A stretch of DNA of 64,000 nucleotides, taken from the NCBI GenBank assembly GCA_963457665.1, contig OY735224.1:52530929-52594928 (forward strand), in the 5' to 3' direction. Shown one piece after another: positions 10,020 through 19,499 of the stretch; position 1 is the stretch's first letter; each line of letters begins with the position of its first letter. The notes beneath the pieces are model-generated. The model had not been told where the DNA came from. It saw nothing but the letters and a program-made list of their open reading frames with translations, and ran no database searches. The translations under genes and the position numbers were made by a program. This stretch comes from Thysanoteuthis rhombus (Eukaryota > Mollusca > Cephalopoda > Oegopsida > Thysanoteuthidae).

Positions 10020-10415
10020 ACAAACAAGTCTGGTTAGTTACTCAATAGAAACTGTCACGTAACCAATGATTCCGGCATTATGCCTTTTGGGGGTGATCAA
10101 TTAAAACATTAGGGAAAGGGGATGAACAATGGATAAGTTACTTCTCTCACCTTTTGTTAGATAACTAAGAAGTCTGAATTTTCAAAAAGCAAGCATGAAG
10201 GCTACCAGACATAAACTATGGAGCCAATTTAGCATAGAGTCACATTGTAAATTGGACCTTTCTAAAAACCTAGGGCAGGGGGGCAAAAAGCAAGAAATAC
10301 CATTTTTTTTCGAGACATAATAAGGAATGAATGTTTTAATTGTTAGCCCTATAGCTCCATTGGTGAAGGCTGTACACTTGATTCATACATACATAGCTCG
10401 GCAGCCATCTAAACA
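10020..10415 (-). repeat. Dispersed family A copy, reverse orientation
   Basis: AAGTCTGGTTAGTTACTCAA, GGGGTGATCAATTAA, CCAATTTAGCATAGA and TAGCTCCATTGGTGAAGGC blocks place this as a nearly complete reverse copy of the 3' half of family A. Confidence 0.7.
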
Positions 10416-10793
10416 TAGATTGGGGGGAGGGCACCACAAGGCATATTTCCGGTCGGGGGCAAATGGATACATTTAGAATATATCGTATAAACCGTTTTGT
10501 TTCCAGCGAATTGTAATGCCATACATAAAGTTGGGGTTACATAAAACAACTGTTCTGCACCATAAATCACTATTGACAATAATATTCCAACTGTCAAAGC
10601 CATTCGCCCTAAGTGAGAATGACTGATCCAGGGAAGGGAAACGGGGGAAAATACCCAGTTAGCCTCCTGCCCCCTCAAACGGATGCCAATCAGCCCCAAA
10701 GCCTGAAGTATTATCTATGCAATTCATGTATGTACAAATATATCCTTTTTATCATATAATGCCAGTAAAAATGTAAGAGGTGATCTACCATTA
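10416..10793. other. GC-rich unassigned segment
   Basis: It contains GGGGGGAGGGCACC and GCCTCCTGCCCCCTC, which are roughly inverted, so it may be a decayed non-autonomous DNA element. The evidence is too weak to name a family. Confidence 0.3.
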
Positions 10794-11120
10794 ATAAAGC
10801 TTTCGGGAGCCCTCTGCCTCTGTTTGGGACCCGGGTGCATTTTTTAATTGCCCCCCCCCCTTTTTGCCAAGCCTCTGTTTTTCTTTCATTTTCTTAGGGC
10901 GCCATATTTGCAAACAGCCGCTCTCGCTACTTGCTTTCTTGTCGTTACGTCTCACTTGTAGTGGGTGAACTACTATTTATAAAGCATTCTGAGTCCCCCT
11001 TCATTCGGGCCCCGGGGGCACATTTTAATGAAGTTTCCCCCGTTTCTTCTGTCAAGCCTTTGTTTGTCTTTCATTTTTTTTCTTCTTTGGACGCCATATT
11101 TGCCAACAACTACACCCATG
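10794..11120. repeat. ~183-bp two-copy tandem duplication
   Basis: The unit beginning near 10794 (ATAAAGCTTTCGGGAGCCC) recurs near 10977 (ATAAAGCATTCTGAGTCCCC). Both continue through a GGGxCCCGGGxGCA block, a C-rich run, TTTTGTCTTTCATT-like sequence and ACGCCATATTTGC. The copies are well diverged. Confidence 0.65.
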
Positions 11121-11502
11121 ACATCTACGCCTTCTACTTTCTCACTTTGTCCGTCAACCAGCTTCCAATCTTTTCACTGAAAACTCCTACTAATAAACCG
11201 ATGTTGCGCCCAGTCAAGGTCACCGTGACATAAGACAACGCCGATTATTACCAAACGCACCGTGTTTTTCTCCCTCCATTAAGTTTCTACAAAATCGATG
11301 GGTTTAACGTCTCCTTTCGCCTCCATTGAGACGGGCGAATCTTTCGCTTGAGCAGACGAATGCCCCAGCACCATTAGCTGATTTTACCCATCATGCATTG
11401 GAAATGTTCGCGATCCGGCAAATCTAATGAGGGCTGGGAATAGCATTTACCATCTTCTATTCTCTGTGCCTGCATATGTGTATGTGTGTGTGTGTTTGTG
11501 TG

Positions 11503-11505
<3 letters not shown>
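11121..11505. other. No recognisable feature
   Basis: Ordinary mixed-composition sequence ending in a short (TG)n before the GA array. Confidence 0.4.
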
Positions 11506-11572
<67 letters not shown>

Positions 11573-11809
11573 GAAGAGTAAGAGCGAGTGGCAGAGAGAG
11601 AAAGAGAGAGACAGACAGACAGACAGAGACAGAGACAGAGAGACAGAGAGATAGAGAAACAGTGGTAGGCGGAAGGAAGAGAGGGAGGAAGAGACAGTGG
11701 GAAGGGGAGAGATGTAGAGACAGAGAGATGCAGAGACAGAGAGACAGAATGATGGATGGAGAGAGAGAGGGACAGAGATAGAGCAAAAGCACTTAAAAAG
11801 AAGAAGAAG

Positions 11810-11859
<50 letters not shown>

Positions 11860-12075
11860 GAGAGGGATCAACGAAGGGACGGACAGGGGGGAGGGAGAGA
11901 AACAGAGAAATAGTGGTACGCGAAAAGAAGAGAGGGAGGGAGAGACAGCGAGACCGGGAGACAGAGAGAGAGAGAGAGAGAGAGGCAGACAGATAGAAAA
12001 AGAAGAGAGAGCAAAAGCAGTAAAAAAGGAAAAGAAAAAAAGAAGCAGATAGATAGATAGATAGATAGAGAGAGA
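11506..12075. repeat. (GA)n polypurine array, ~570 bp
   Basis: Pure AG runs at about 11506-11570 and 11816-11856 are joined by GACAGAGA, GGGAGG and (GATA)n variants. Long open frames across it in several registers (Arg-Glu repeats on plus, Ser-Leu repeats up to 282 codons on minus) follow from the lack of stop codons in GA repeats and are not genes. Confidence 0.95.
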
Positions 12076-12240
12076 GATTGGAGAAGAGTTCATGTAATAA
12101 CATAAAGACCGAGCAAAATTTGTCCAATGAAAGGGTTGTTTTAGGGGCAATAACGGTCTCTCCCTTATATAGGTACACGTACAGGTCAATATATCGCAAG
12201 CAGTTTGTTCGCTTCGGTTCATCTATGAAGCCCAGTCTGT

Positions 12241-12262
12241 TTATATATATATATATATATAG
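12241..12262. repeat. (TA)n microsatellite
   Basis: Short pure TA run. Confidence 0.9.
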
Positions 12263-12444
12263 ACTTTGCAGTTGAAAGAGGGATTTTGAAGTTTGGGATT
12301 TGAAGAAATCAGACGTTTTTTTAGAATCTCACCCCCCCCACCAAACAAACCAAAAAACAAGAAACATTCCAATGAAAATGTTGAGAGCGTAGCTCAGAGT
12401 TTGATTCAATTGTAGCTATTTGAAGTCTGGAATTCAAATTTTTC

Positions 12445-12446
<2 letters not shown>

Positions 12447-12498
<52 letters not shown>

Positions 12499-12548
12499 AA
12501 TAAATTAAGGCCATGACTTTCGTTGCATATTGCAAAAGTATATACATA

Positions 12549-12593
<45 letters not shown>

Positions 12594-12658
12594 ATTCAGC
12601 TCTTATAGGTCTTCTTAATCACTTAATAGAAATCGTCACACACACACACATATATACA

Positions 12659-12720
<62 letters not shown>
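12447..12720. repeat. Cluster of three (TA)n microsatellites
   Basis: TA arrays at about 12447-12494, 12555-12590 and 12660-12720 are separated by AT-rich spacers, with a (CA)n run at 12637-12650. Confidence 0.9.
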
Positions 12721-12723
<3 letters not shown>

Positions 12724-13060
12724 ACATACATATTGACTTAAAGCCTGGAGAGGGATAGGCTTTGCCAGGCTTCATCTGCCCTAGACACACCACTTGAGGA
12801 TGACAATCGCTCGTATCCCGGTATGGACAGGCGTGAAATGGAGCAACGCCCTTAGAGAGTCTCGGGGCAGAGAAAGATGGTTGCCAAGTCAATAATGGCG
12901 CCTCCACGGTCGGCCAGACTGAGAGATTAAATAAGCTGAACCAGTGACGAGTTACGACGAGTAATTGACAACAGAAGTCGAGACGGAAGTCAGCATTTCG
13001 AATCAGCCGATATCTCACGGGAACGAACGCTGCAGTCGTCTGTATGCTGGTTAGTTTGTA
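12721..13060. other. GC-richer island after TA arrays, origin unknown
   Basis: AGCCTGGAGAGGGATAGGCT, CCCGGTATGGACAGGCG and GAATCAGCCGATATCTCACG give this island a composition unlike its surroundings. It looks like the end of a LINE or another inserted element, but I cannot match it to another copy in the window. Confidence 0.3.
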
Positions 13061-13435
13061 AAGTCGGGAATAACTGTACTTTTAGTACCGATTTAGGTTT
13101 CTTTCCAAAAACAAAACAACGAACGCTTTGTTTAGACCAGGTATTATTCCCAAAGAGGATGCTACCAACTCTTCGTGAGCGTTGGAAGACTTAGAGGGCA
13201 CTAGAAAAGGGCCACAGGAGGTAGGGGAGCGTTTGAAGACAAGGCGTGGTTAGAGGGTACGAGAGGCAAAGGATACCAACCTTTTGCTCCAACCTCACGT
13301 GATTTTAAATTGTTTTGCTATATATATATTTGGTTTGAAAGTAAATGCGTAAATAAAATTAAATTTCTTAGAGGCGTCCTCGCTTCTTTATCAAAGGCCG
13401 TGTCCGTCTGTCGGTTGGTAGGTCTGCCCCTATAT
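13061..13435. other. No recognisable feature
   Basis: Mixed sequence without coding or repeat signal. Confidence 0.35.
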
Positions 13436-13735
13436 TTTTTTTCTCAGCTGTTTCAGGTCAGATTTACTTTTACTTGGTCGGAATGTGTTCTTTGGTGAGA
13501 TGCTTCTTATCTTGCGAAATCTCCCTGCCAGGGTCACGTGATCGGTCTATAATAGTGTTTGAACTTTAGGGTTTCAAAATCGATTTTCTCAACAGTTTCA
13601 AGTCAGATTTACTTGAAACTCAGTAGAAAGGAAGTTGTTCGTAACGATGAGATGCTTTGGACCTAATTTTATTTTTCTCTCTGGGTCACGTGATCTGACA
13701 ATAATGGCGTTTAAACCTTACAGTGGACGTCTCAT
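13436..13735. repeat. ~145-bp tandem duplication carrying GTCACGTGATC
   Basis: A unit starts TTTTCTCAGCTGTTTCAGG near 13438 and recurs as TTTTCTCAACAGTTTCAAG near 13583. Each has GTCAGATTTACTT, a GATGAGATGCTT-like block and GGGTCACGTGATC, which holds a palindromic CACGTG E-box. The spacing is about 145 bp. Confidence 0.7.
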
Positions 13736-14379
13736 TAAACTTTCACTTCCCACTTTAATTACCTTCTAACTTTCAATGAATCATTCTTTACTAATCTTTA
13801 CGGGGTGGGGTACTAATGGAATATAAATGATTCAAAAGGTGGGTGTTAATCTGAAAAGGTGTGGGGAAACCCTGGCTTAAACTGCCGAGTCATTTGTTTT
13901 CTAACAGATTCATTACCGACTTTACTGATGTAGGAAGGAACCCCCCACAAAAAAATCAAAACAAAGTTAGTTGCAGATGGTGTAACTGTTAACTGTGCAG
14001 TTAATGGAATCGGTGAGTCGAGACTGTTTGCGTTCACTTTGCAATAATGCTCGTGGGAAAAGCATGAATCCATCTCTTCTCCTCCCCAGATGTGAGTAAA
14101 ATGGTAAGGCTTTTTATATAAACGATGGCTTGTTAATTTTCTAATCGCAGTAAGTCAAGGATATTAGGATTAAGGTACGTCTGTTTTTACTCACAGTGTT
14201 TGTTTTTCAGTAATGGCGTCATTTTTGTGTCGTCAGACGTTTCTGTAGATGAGAAAGACACTGTAGTTGTTTTATTAACTCACATTCTATGCATAACGAG
14301 TCGAATATCGTTTTAGGGGTCATAGTTTAAAATTCACGAACAAGAAATGGTCGAAAGCTTTTACTCGTTTACTTTTCAA
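13736..14379. other. No recognisable feature
   Basis: AT-rich sequence with no nameable signal. Confidence 0.35.
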
Positions 14380-14775
14380 GGGCTTCTCCTTTGGTCATTG
14401 ACAGAATGTCAGATCTCAATCATGAAGAAAGACCAAATAAACTAGGCCATATTGTCGAAGCGTGGAATGAGAGGAAATTTGATAAAGGCTTTTAAAATTT
14501 TAAATAGATTTAACAACTACAAATTTATTTTTAATCACTCCGACCGATATAATTTGATATGTAGACCGGAAAAAACTGTCAAACCTTGGTTTTGTTCAGC
14601 GAAAGACTAGTAAATAACTGGAATAAGTTACTAGAATATTTTCGAAATAGAAAAAGTGTCTCTATTTGAAAATGAGTTTGATCAATTTCGCCGTCATGCC
14701 ATTAAATTCAAGGGACAATTCTGGAAACATTCAAATGAAATTTCCAAGAAGATATTAGTCAGTTGAATTCTATAT
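14380..14775 (+). mobile_element. Decayed LINE reverse transcriptase C-terminal tail (non-RTE)
   Basis: Frames give MRGNLIKAFKILNRFNNY, then FIFNHSDRYNLICRP and KTVKPWFCSA, and in a shifted frame VNNWNKLLEYFRN followed by FENEFDQFRRHAIKFK. This matches the RRxRGDLIExFKILN...RxHxxKLxK...FSxRVVxxWNxLP...VxxFKxxLDxF tail typical of CR1/Jockey-like LINE proteins in invertebrates. At least two frame changes are visible. It carries no recognisable 3' tail. Confidence 0.65.
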
Positions 14776-14935
14776 TTTTAGTAGAATAATGTTAAAGAAT
14801 TATATCATTTGAGGTGATCAGTGAGACATTATATTCAATAGACTGACAAATAAATGTTGTCATGGCTATATAAGTATAAATAAGCTATTAAAGTATCTTT
14901 AGAGGGCTGTTAGTCTTAATTTGAGCATTCAGAAT

Positions 14936-15437
14936 TTGCTTTGTAAGCTCAGTGAACAGGAACGCCAACTAGCACTTGACCACGGTCAGACAGGAAATGG
15001 ACAGGTTGATGTCATCCGGTAATCACGTGTGTTACCAAGTGTGATCAGTTGACTTCATTCCAGACAACTGGCCGCGGTACCAATCCGTGAGTCTCCACGC
15101 TTCTGTGATCCAGTTGCCACTGACCGTAATGACAATCAGTAGATTTGAATCTAGGCCCTGTGCCATCGCCTGGCAACTGAAACCCGTGCCCAAACACATC
15201 TGGGAGCAGACAGTGCGTGATTGGCTTCACCGTTCGCGACCGCATGGTAGACGATTGTTGCGTGTGACGTCCATAACGGACAGACATCCCCAAGCCCGTC
15301 CGCAGTCACCCACGGAAATGCAACGTGGACATCGCAAATATGGTCGACAGTCGTGAGTGTTGAATCACTCAGTTCCAAAATGATTGTCGTCAATGGATAT
15401 AGAGACGCTGATGTGAGCGTTATGCGTCTTCGTCGTC
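14936..15437 (+). mobile_element. Tc1-like transposase fragment, decayed
   Basis: Pieces in shifting frames follow the order of a Tc1-type transposase: RVLPSVISxLHSR (helix-turn-helix part), then EQTVRDWLHRSRPHGRRLLR, TDRHPQARPQ (family: LTxRHRxARLQWC) and RQWIYRDADVSVMRLR (family: ESRFxLxxxDGRxRVxRR). The DDE core beyond this is missing because a LINE tail interrupts it. Superfamily identity is by motif order from memory, so confidence is moderate. Confidence 0.55.
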
Positions 15438-15785
15438 AGCAGCAGCAGCAGCAGCAGCAGCAACAGTCTTTTAGCGTTCATTGTTGGAATAGACCTTCCC
15501 GAAAATTCGCCAGATCACTCTATAATGGGCGTCGCTGAGCTAAAACTTTCTGAACCAGTCTAGTTCTTCGCACCATCTTATATTCTGCAACTCAGTGTTT
15601 CGCATGTGATTTGTGTGATCCACTGTTCAACAGTTGTCCAACATTCTCGCAACATGACCAGTCCATTGCCATTTGAGTTTTCTGATGGTTTATATGTTGT
15701 CTCGGACTCCTGTTTTCCCCCGAATATATATATCTTATAATCTCTTCGTGTGATGTTGAGTATGTTTTTCCATAAAACAAATTTA
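15438..15785 (-). mobile_element. RTE-type LINE, reverse, with (CAG)n in place of (CAT)n tail
   Basis: The copy begins with nine CAG/CAA units followed by CAGTCTTTTAGCGTTC, the reverse complement of the usual TTAAAAGACTG end. Reverse blocks then continue to the WRDHKxAQ equivalent. The tail is (CTG)n in LINE sense rather than the (GAT)n of other copies. It appears inserted in the Tc1-like fragment. Confidence 0.75.
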
Positions 15786-15890
15786 GAAAAATAGTGGCTC
15801 TGTGACGCCCATGATAGAGAATTGTGGCGAATTCTGTGTAAGTTCTATGTCCAATGACGGACGTTTAAAGACTGATGATGATGATGTCCC
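15786..15890 (+). mobile_element. RTE-type LINE, extreme 3' end
   Basis: The last ~100 bp of the family (RKYWLRDAHDRE equivalent to ILGKVYVQ and a short GAT tail) lie directly against the reverse copy before it, 5' end to 5' end. Confidence 0.75.
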
Positions 15891-15964
15891 TGAATTCCTT
15901 GTTCACTTTTAAGCGATGATAACGAGAGATGTACAAAATATGAATAGCACCCGATAACTAATAC

Positions 15965-16004
15965 AGATTTGAATGCACGCCTTCTCGAGCGCACATTCAA
16001 ATCT
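15965..16004. repeat. Short inverted repeat (11-bp perfect stem)
   Basis: AGATTTGAATG at 15965 pairs with CATTCAAATCT at 15994, with an 18-bp loop. No function is implied. Confidence 0.6.
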
Positions 16005-16290
16005 AATGTCAATGGTGAATATCATCTTGCAATTGTGGCAGCATTTCCAAATCCCTAAACTACAAAGGTCAAATATCACGAGAATCATTATCTTTCAGCA
16101 AGATGGGGGAGCCCTCATTATGCTTTGAATGTGCAACAATGCTCAAATGATTTCTTCCCGGAGAAGTAGATAGGTAAAGGACGGTCCAATAGCTTGGCCA
16201 ACTCGTTCGACTGATTTTAATCAACTAAATTTTTTCTTTTGGGATCCGTATTTACTTGCTTCCCCACGAGAGTAAGATGAGACTCGAGGT
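16005..16290. other. Spacer without recognisable feature
   Basis: Mixed sequence between a hairpin and a GC-rich repeat. Confidence 0.35.
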
Positions 16291-16600
16291 CGTTTTTAAT
16301 CTAGGGTCCTTTTACGGAAAAGCTAAAAAAAATAGCTGTAGTCCTCGCAACTAGTGTTGCAAGGGCGCCAGGGCAAGCCCGACCCATCCTTTTTAGTGCG
16401 ATGGGACGGTGAAGTCCCGGGGCTTACTGATCCCCCGATACTAGGCAGAGTTAATCCAGGGGCCACAGGACGAATCCGAGGCCTCTTGAGCTTACCGATA
16501 CCGAGCCTCAGTTAATCATCATCGGCCACGTCATTGCACCGGTGCAAAGTTACCAAAGGGTGTACTGCTCGCAGATACTACACTCTGATCTTATGGGGTC
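16291..16600. repeat. GC-rich short dispersed repeat, diverged copy
   Basis: Blocks TTAGTGCGATGGGACGGTGA, CCACAGGACGAATCCGAGGC, CATTGCACCGGTGCAAAG and CAGATACTACACTCTGATC align in order with the copy at 50031-50490. It is not embedded in a LINE. Confidence 0.65.
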
Positions 16601-16890
16601 ACGTCAAACCACTTGTCAACTCATTAGAACTAAATTCTGGAGGCCAAGATTACAACTACAATTCAAACAATCACCAAAAAGAAACTGAATAATGTTTCCA
16701 GATGTATAGTGAATGATGGCTATTATGATGAAGATTGAGGATAAAACTCCAGTGTGACAAAAACTTCAAAACTAAAGCTTTCATAAGCTCTATGTTAAAT
16801 AGTTCTTATTAATTCATGTGTTGAATAATACATTCTTTTAAAGCGTACAAGGATATTCGGGACACCCTGTATATTTATGTATTTGTTTTT
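16601..16890. other. Spacer
   Basis: No recognisable feature. Confidence 0.35.
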
Positions 16891-17490
16891 TTCTTTTCGG
16901 CGAATTGATTGTATGGTTGTCCTGTCCAGTTTCTATAATAACCTAAAACTTATAATTGATTGGTCCATGTGTACTAGAATAACATAGCTAATAAGACAGT
17001 AAAAAGATTTTAATAAAACATGATAGTTTGTTGTGACGTAACAATGAAGATTACTCTATGGAATATGTCAAGACTTTATATCTGGTCACACATTAAAACT
17101 GCTCTAGTGGAATTTCTCTGAATTTTTGAGATGATGTATCATTATTATTTCTATCATTATTCGGACTATCCTCATCTTGGTTGTTTTTCATACAACGTTT
17201 CGGCCGTTGTACTCTAATACTAAGAGGGGAGTGCGGTCTATATACTCCTGTCGGTTAAATCTAGGGTTCGGTTTGTTACTTCCTCACACCTACCAGATGA
17301 TGCCTGATGAAGGCCGTAGAGTACAACAGCCGGAACACTTGAGTAGAGTCGAGACTCGGGAAAAATCCCTCAAATTTAAGATACTTTAATGATCAAAAGA
17401 AAAAAAAATTACCTAATAAAACAGCTTTAGGCTCTTTAGTGCTGATCCATATATAAATAACAGTCATTTTTGACGGGTATTTGCTTGTCA
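16891..17490 (+). repeat. Family B dispersed repeat, copy 1, interrupted
   Basis: GATTGTATGGTTGTCCTGTC, GATTGGTCCATGTG, AATAACATAGCTAATAA, GTCAAGACTTTATATC, AGCTTTAGGCTC and TTTTTGACGGGTAT recur in the same order at 26370, 33900 and 59145. A module with a hammerhead-like motif (17180-17345) interrupts this copy before its last third. Confidence 0.7.
17180..17345. repeat. Inverted pair with hammerhead-like core
   Basis: CATACAACGTTTCGGCCGTT at 17190 is the near reverse complement of GAGTACAACAGCCGGAACAC near 17318, and the right arm is preceded by CCTGATGAAGGCCGTA. The arrangement CTGATGA - stem (GGC/GCC) - GGAAC approximates the hammerhead core CUGAUGA...GAAA. The same inverted-pair layout occurs at 52449-52590. 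Self-cleavage is not shown. Confidence 0.4.
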
Positions 17491-17687
17491 CGAATAAAGG
17501 TTACAAACAAGTATTTCATTCAAAATCGTTTTACATGAAAATCGTGACAAGCTGCTCCGAATACCGTAGAGTTCGGCCTCCCCGTAACATGCACCTTTGG
17601 GACGGGCACTGCACCAGTGCAACAACATTTGAGAACCACTGTTCCACACACAGAATATTACAATCCCATTTATTACTCTGGAAGTTA
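17491..17687. other. Spacer
   Basis: No nameable signal. Confidence 0.3.
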
Positions 17688-17901
17688 GTCAATCATAAAC
17701 CGCCAATGTCTGAGACGTCACCCACGGAATTCCCAACCAAGATTCAGGTAATCAATTCTCGTCAGCAGTCAATCCCCAGAAATAGTGTGTGGCACTCCTA
17801 CTATCAGTTATAAGCAGCAAATCTCCACAGGTAGTGGGTTGAATTCCCAGCCATTAATCTGGAAGTTAATTAACATCGAGCAGCCAATTTCCACACGTAG
17901 T
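17688..17901. repeat. Diverged 60-80-bp tandem units
   Basis: CAGTCAATCCCCAGAAATAG, CAGCAAATCTCCACAGGTAG and CAGCCAATTTCCACACGTAG recur, interleaved with GGAAGTTARTYAA and GGAATTCCCAxCCA blocks. It is an old, irregular minisatellite split by the LINE that follows. Confidence 0.45.
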
Positions 17902-18304
17902 CATCATCATCATCATCAGTCTTTTAGCGTCCGTCGTTGGACATAGACCTTCCCCAGGATTTGCCACACTTCTCTATCATGGGCGTCACGGAGCCAGTAC
18001 TTCCTGAACTTGTCTAGTTCATCTCTCCATCTAATATTTTGCCGGCCTCGGTTGCGCATATGGTCTCGGGGAATCCATATCGTGAGTCGTGATGTCCATC
18101 GATTGTCAGCCATTCTTGCAACATGGCCAGCCCACCGCCATTTGAGATTTTTTTATGGATTCTATGATGTCTCTCACTCTTGTCTTTTCCCGGATGTACT
18201 GTGCTGTTTTGTGGTCTCTCCATGTGAGGCCCAGCATTATTCTTTCATGTGCACGTTGCATGGTTCTCAGCTTACGGGTCTGTTTCTTGGTTAAGTTCCA
18301 TATG
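17902..18304 (-). mobile_element. RTE-type LINE insertion with perfect 14-bp target-site duplication
   Basis: A 5'-truncated reverse-strand copy starts with (TCA)n and CAGTCTTTTAGCGTCC and ends near the reverse complement of the ETWNLTKK equivalent. The 14 bases TTTCCACACGTAGT lie at 17888-17901 and again at 18305-18318, an exact target-site duplication. The minus-strand frames read KRRTLKD-like, RWRDELDKFRKYWLRDAHD and WTSRLTIWIPRDHMRNRGRQ. The exact duplication makes this one of the youngest insertions here. Confidence 0.93.
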
Positions 18305-18318
18305 TTTCCACACGTAGT

Positions 18319-18445
18319 ATGCGGCAATAAAAAACAACACCCTGATACAGTAATAGTGCGCCTCTTCTAATCTTTTTTTTATATTAGGGTGGGTTTTGAA
18401 GCAGTACTGTTAAGGTATTACTGTACAAATTAATGTAACTATTAG
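18319..18445. other. Spacer
   Basis: No recognisable feature. Confidence 0.3.
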
Positions 18446-18545
18446 GTGTAAAGAATCACATTAAATCATAATAAGACCAGGGCTTTACTATGATTTAATG
18501 TGAGAATAAAATCAAGGTCTTATTATGATGTAACGTGATTCAATT
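18446..18545. repeat. Palindrome of ~25-bp arms
   Basis: AATCACATTAAATCATAATA near 18447 is the near reverse complement of TATTATGATGTAACGTGATT near 18522. An internal TATGATTTAATGTGA repeats the right-arm sense, giving a nested hairpin. It resembles a tiny MITE, but no flanking duplication was recognised. Confidence 0.6.
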
Positions 18546-18619
18546 CAGTTCTGATCAATGAAAGTTTTGATGTAATATGATTAAAAACAAACATTGAATT
18601 ATACATTAAATCGAAAACG

Positions 18620-18900
18620 CAAAATAAACACACACACACATACACACCACGAACACACGCATGTGTGTACGTGGTAGCTATGCATATGTGTATATGTGTG
18701 GCGTGTATTCGTAAGCGTGTGAACGTACAGAAATTAGTATGTGTTATGCTTGTGTGCAGTATACGTGTTTGTACGCACTCAAGTAACGTGTATGAATGCT
18801 ATGTGTGTTTGTGTGTGTGTGTGTTTTTTGTGTGTGTACGTATGTGTGTTCATGTCTGTAAGCACGTATGTATGGGTTAGTATACCATTTCCGAACACGT
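18620..18900. repeat. CA/TG-rich low-complexity region
   Basis: (CA)n at 18630-18650 and (TG)n-like variants to about 18870. Cys/Val-rich open frames here are compositional. Confidence 0.85.
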
Positions 18901-18949
18901 GGTATCATCCCTGTCAAAACCCAGTCCAGTGAACATCATCAGTCTCCAA

Positions 18950-19096
18950 TGAATTCAGTGTTGCCAATTTAGCTCTTTTCACGCTAAATTCAGCGCATTT
19001 CTCGCTTTGGGAGCGCAAAAATTCATCATTTTTGCTATTTTACGCCCATTTTTTTCAGCTACCTTAGCCGATTTCTGGCTCTTTTCTAGCTGTTTT
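18950..19096. repeat. Flank of duplicated AGCCATTTT-rich repeat
   Basis: GTTGCCAATTTAGCTCTTTT and GCTAAATTCAGCGCATTTCT match in reverse a segment at 25920-25985. This is the left part of a dispersed repeat whose core is duplicated just after it. Confidence 0.5.
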
Positions 19097-19466
19097 AAGA
19101 CAAATATGACCATTCTAGCTTGTAAAATGGCCATAGAATGGCTAACCAGTATTTTCAACGCGATATGGCGTTTCTTGGTGCTTTTAGATCAATAGTATTT
19201 GGCTATTTAAACGAATATAGCCATTTTCGCCAATGAAAATGGCCACAAAATAGCTAGCCATGTATGTTGAATATGCGTGTCAAGACAAATATGGCCATTC
19301 TGGCTATTAGAGCGGCCATAAAATGTGCTAACCATTATTTTCAACGTGATATGGCGTATTTTTTTTCGCTTTTAAATCAATATTTTTGGGTATTTAAACG
19401 AATGTAGCCATTTTATGGCAATTTAAATAGCTATAAAATGGCAAGCCTTGTACGTTGAAATAGTGC
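19097..19466. repeat. 185-bp tandem duplication
   Basis: AAGACAAATATGACCATTCT at 19097 recurs as AAGACAAATATGGCCATTCT at 19282. The two 185-bp units run in parallel through TTTTCAACGxGATATGGCG and TATTTAAACGAATxTAGCCA. Both contain many TAGCCATTTT and AAAATGGC(TA) motifs, which are inverted with respect to each other. Confidence 0.85.
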
Positions 19467-19499
19467 GTTTTAGCGTTCTTTGACGTTTTTCGAGTTTAT

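Noticed and set aside
11374-12222. 282-codon minus-strand Ser/Leu-rich open frame and the Arg/Glu-rich plus frames
   Set aside because: They lie wholly in a (GA)n array, which has no stop codons in these registers. No non-repetitive domain is present.
15438-15470. CAG repeat as a coding polyglutamine tract
   Set aside because: It is the tail of a reverse-oriented LINE. The frame is short and runs into LINE antisense.
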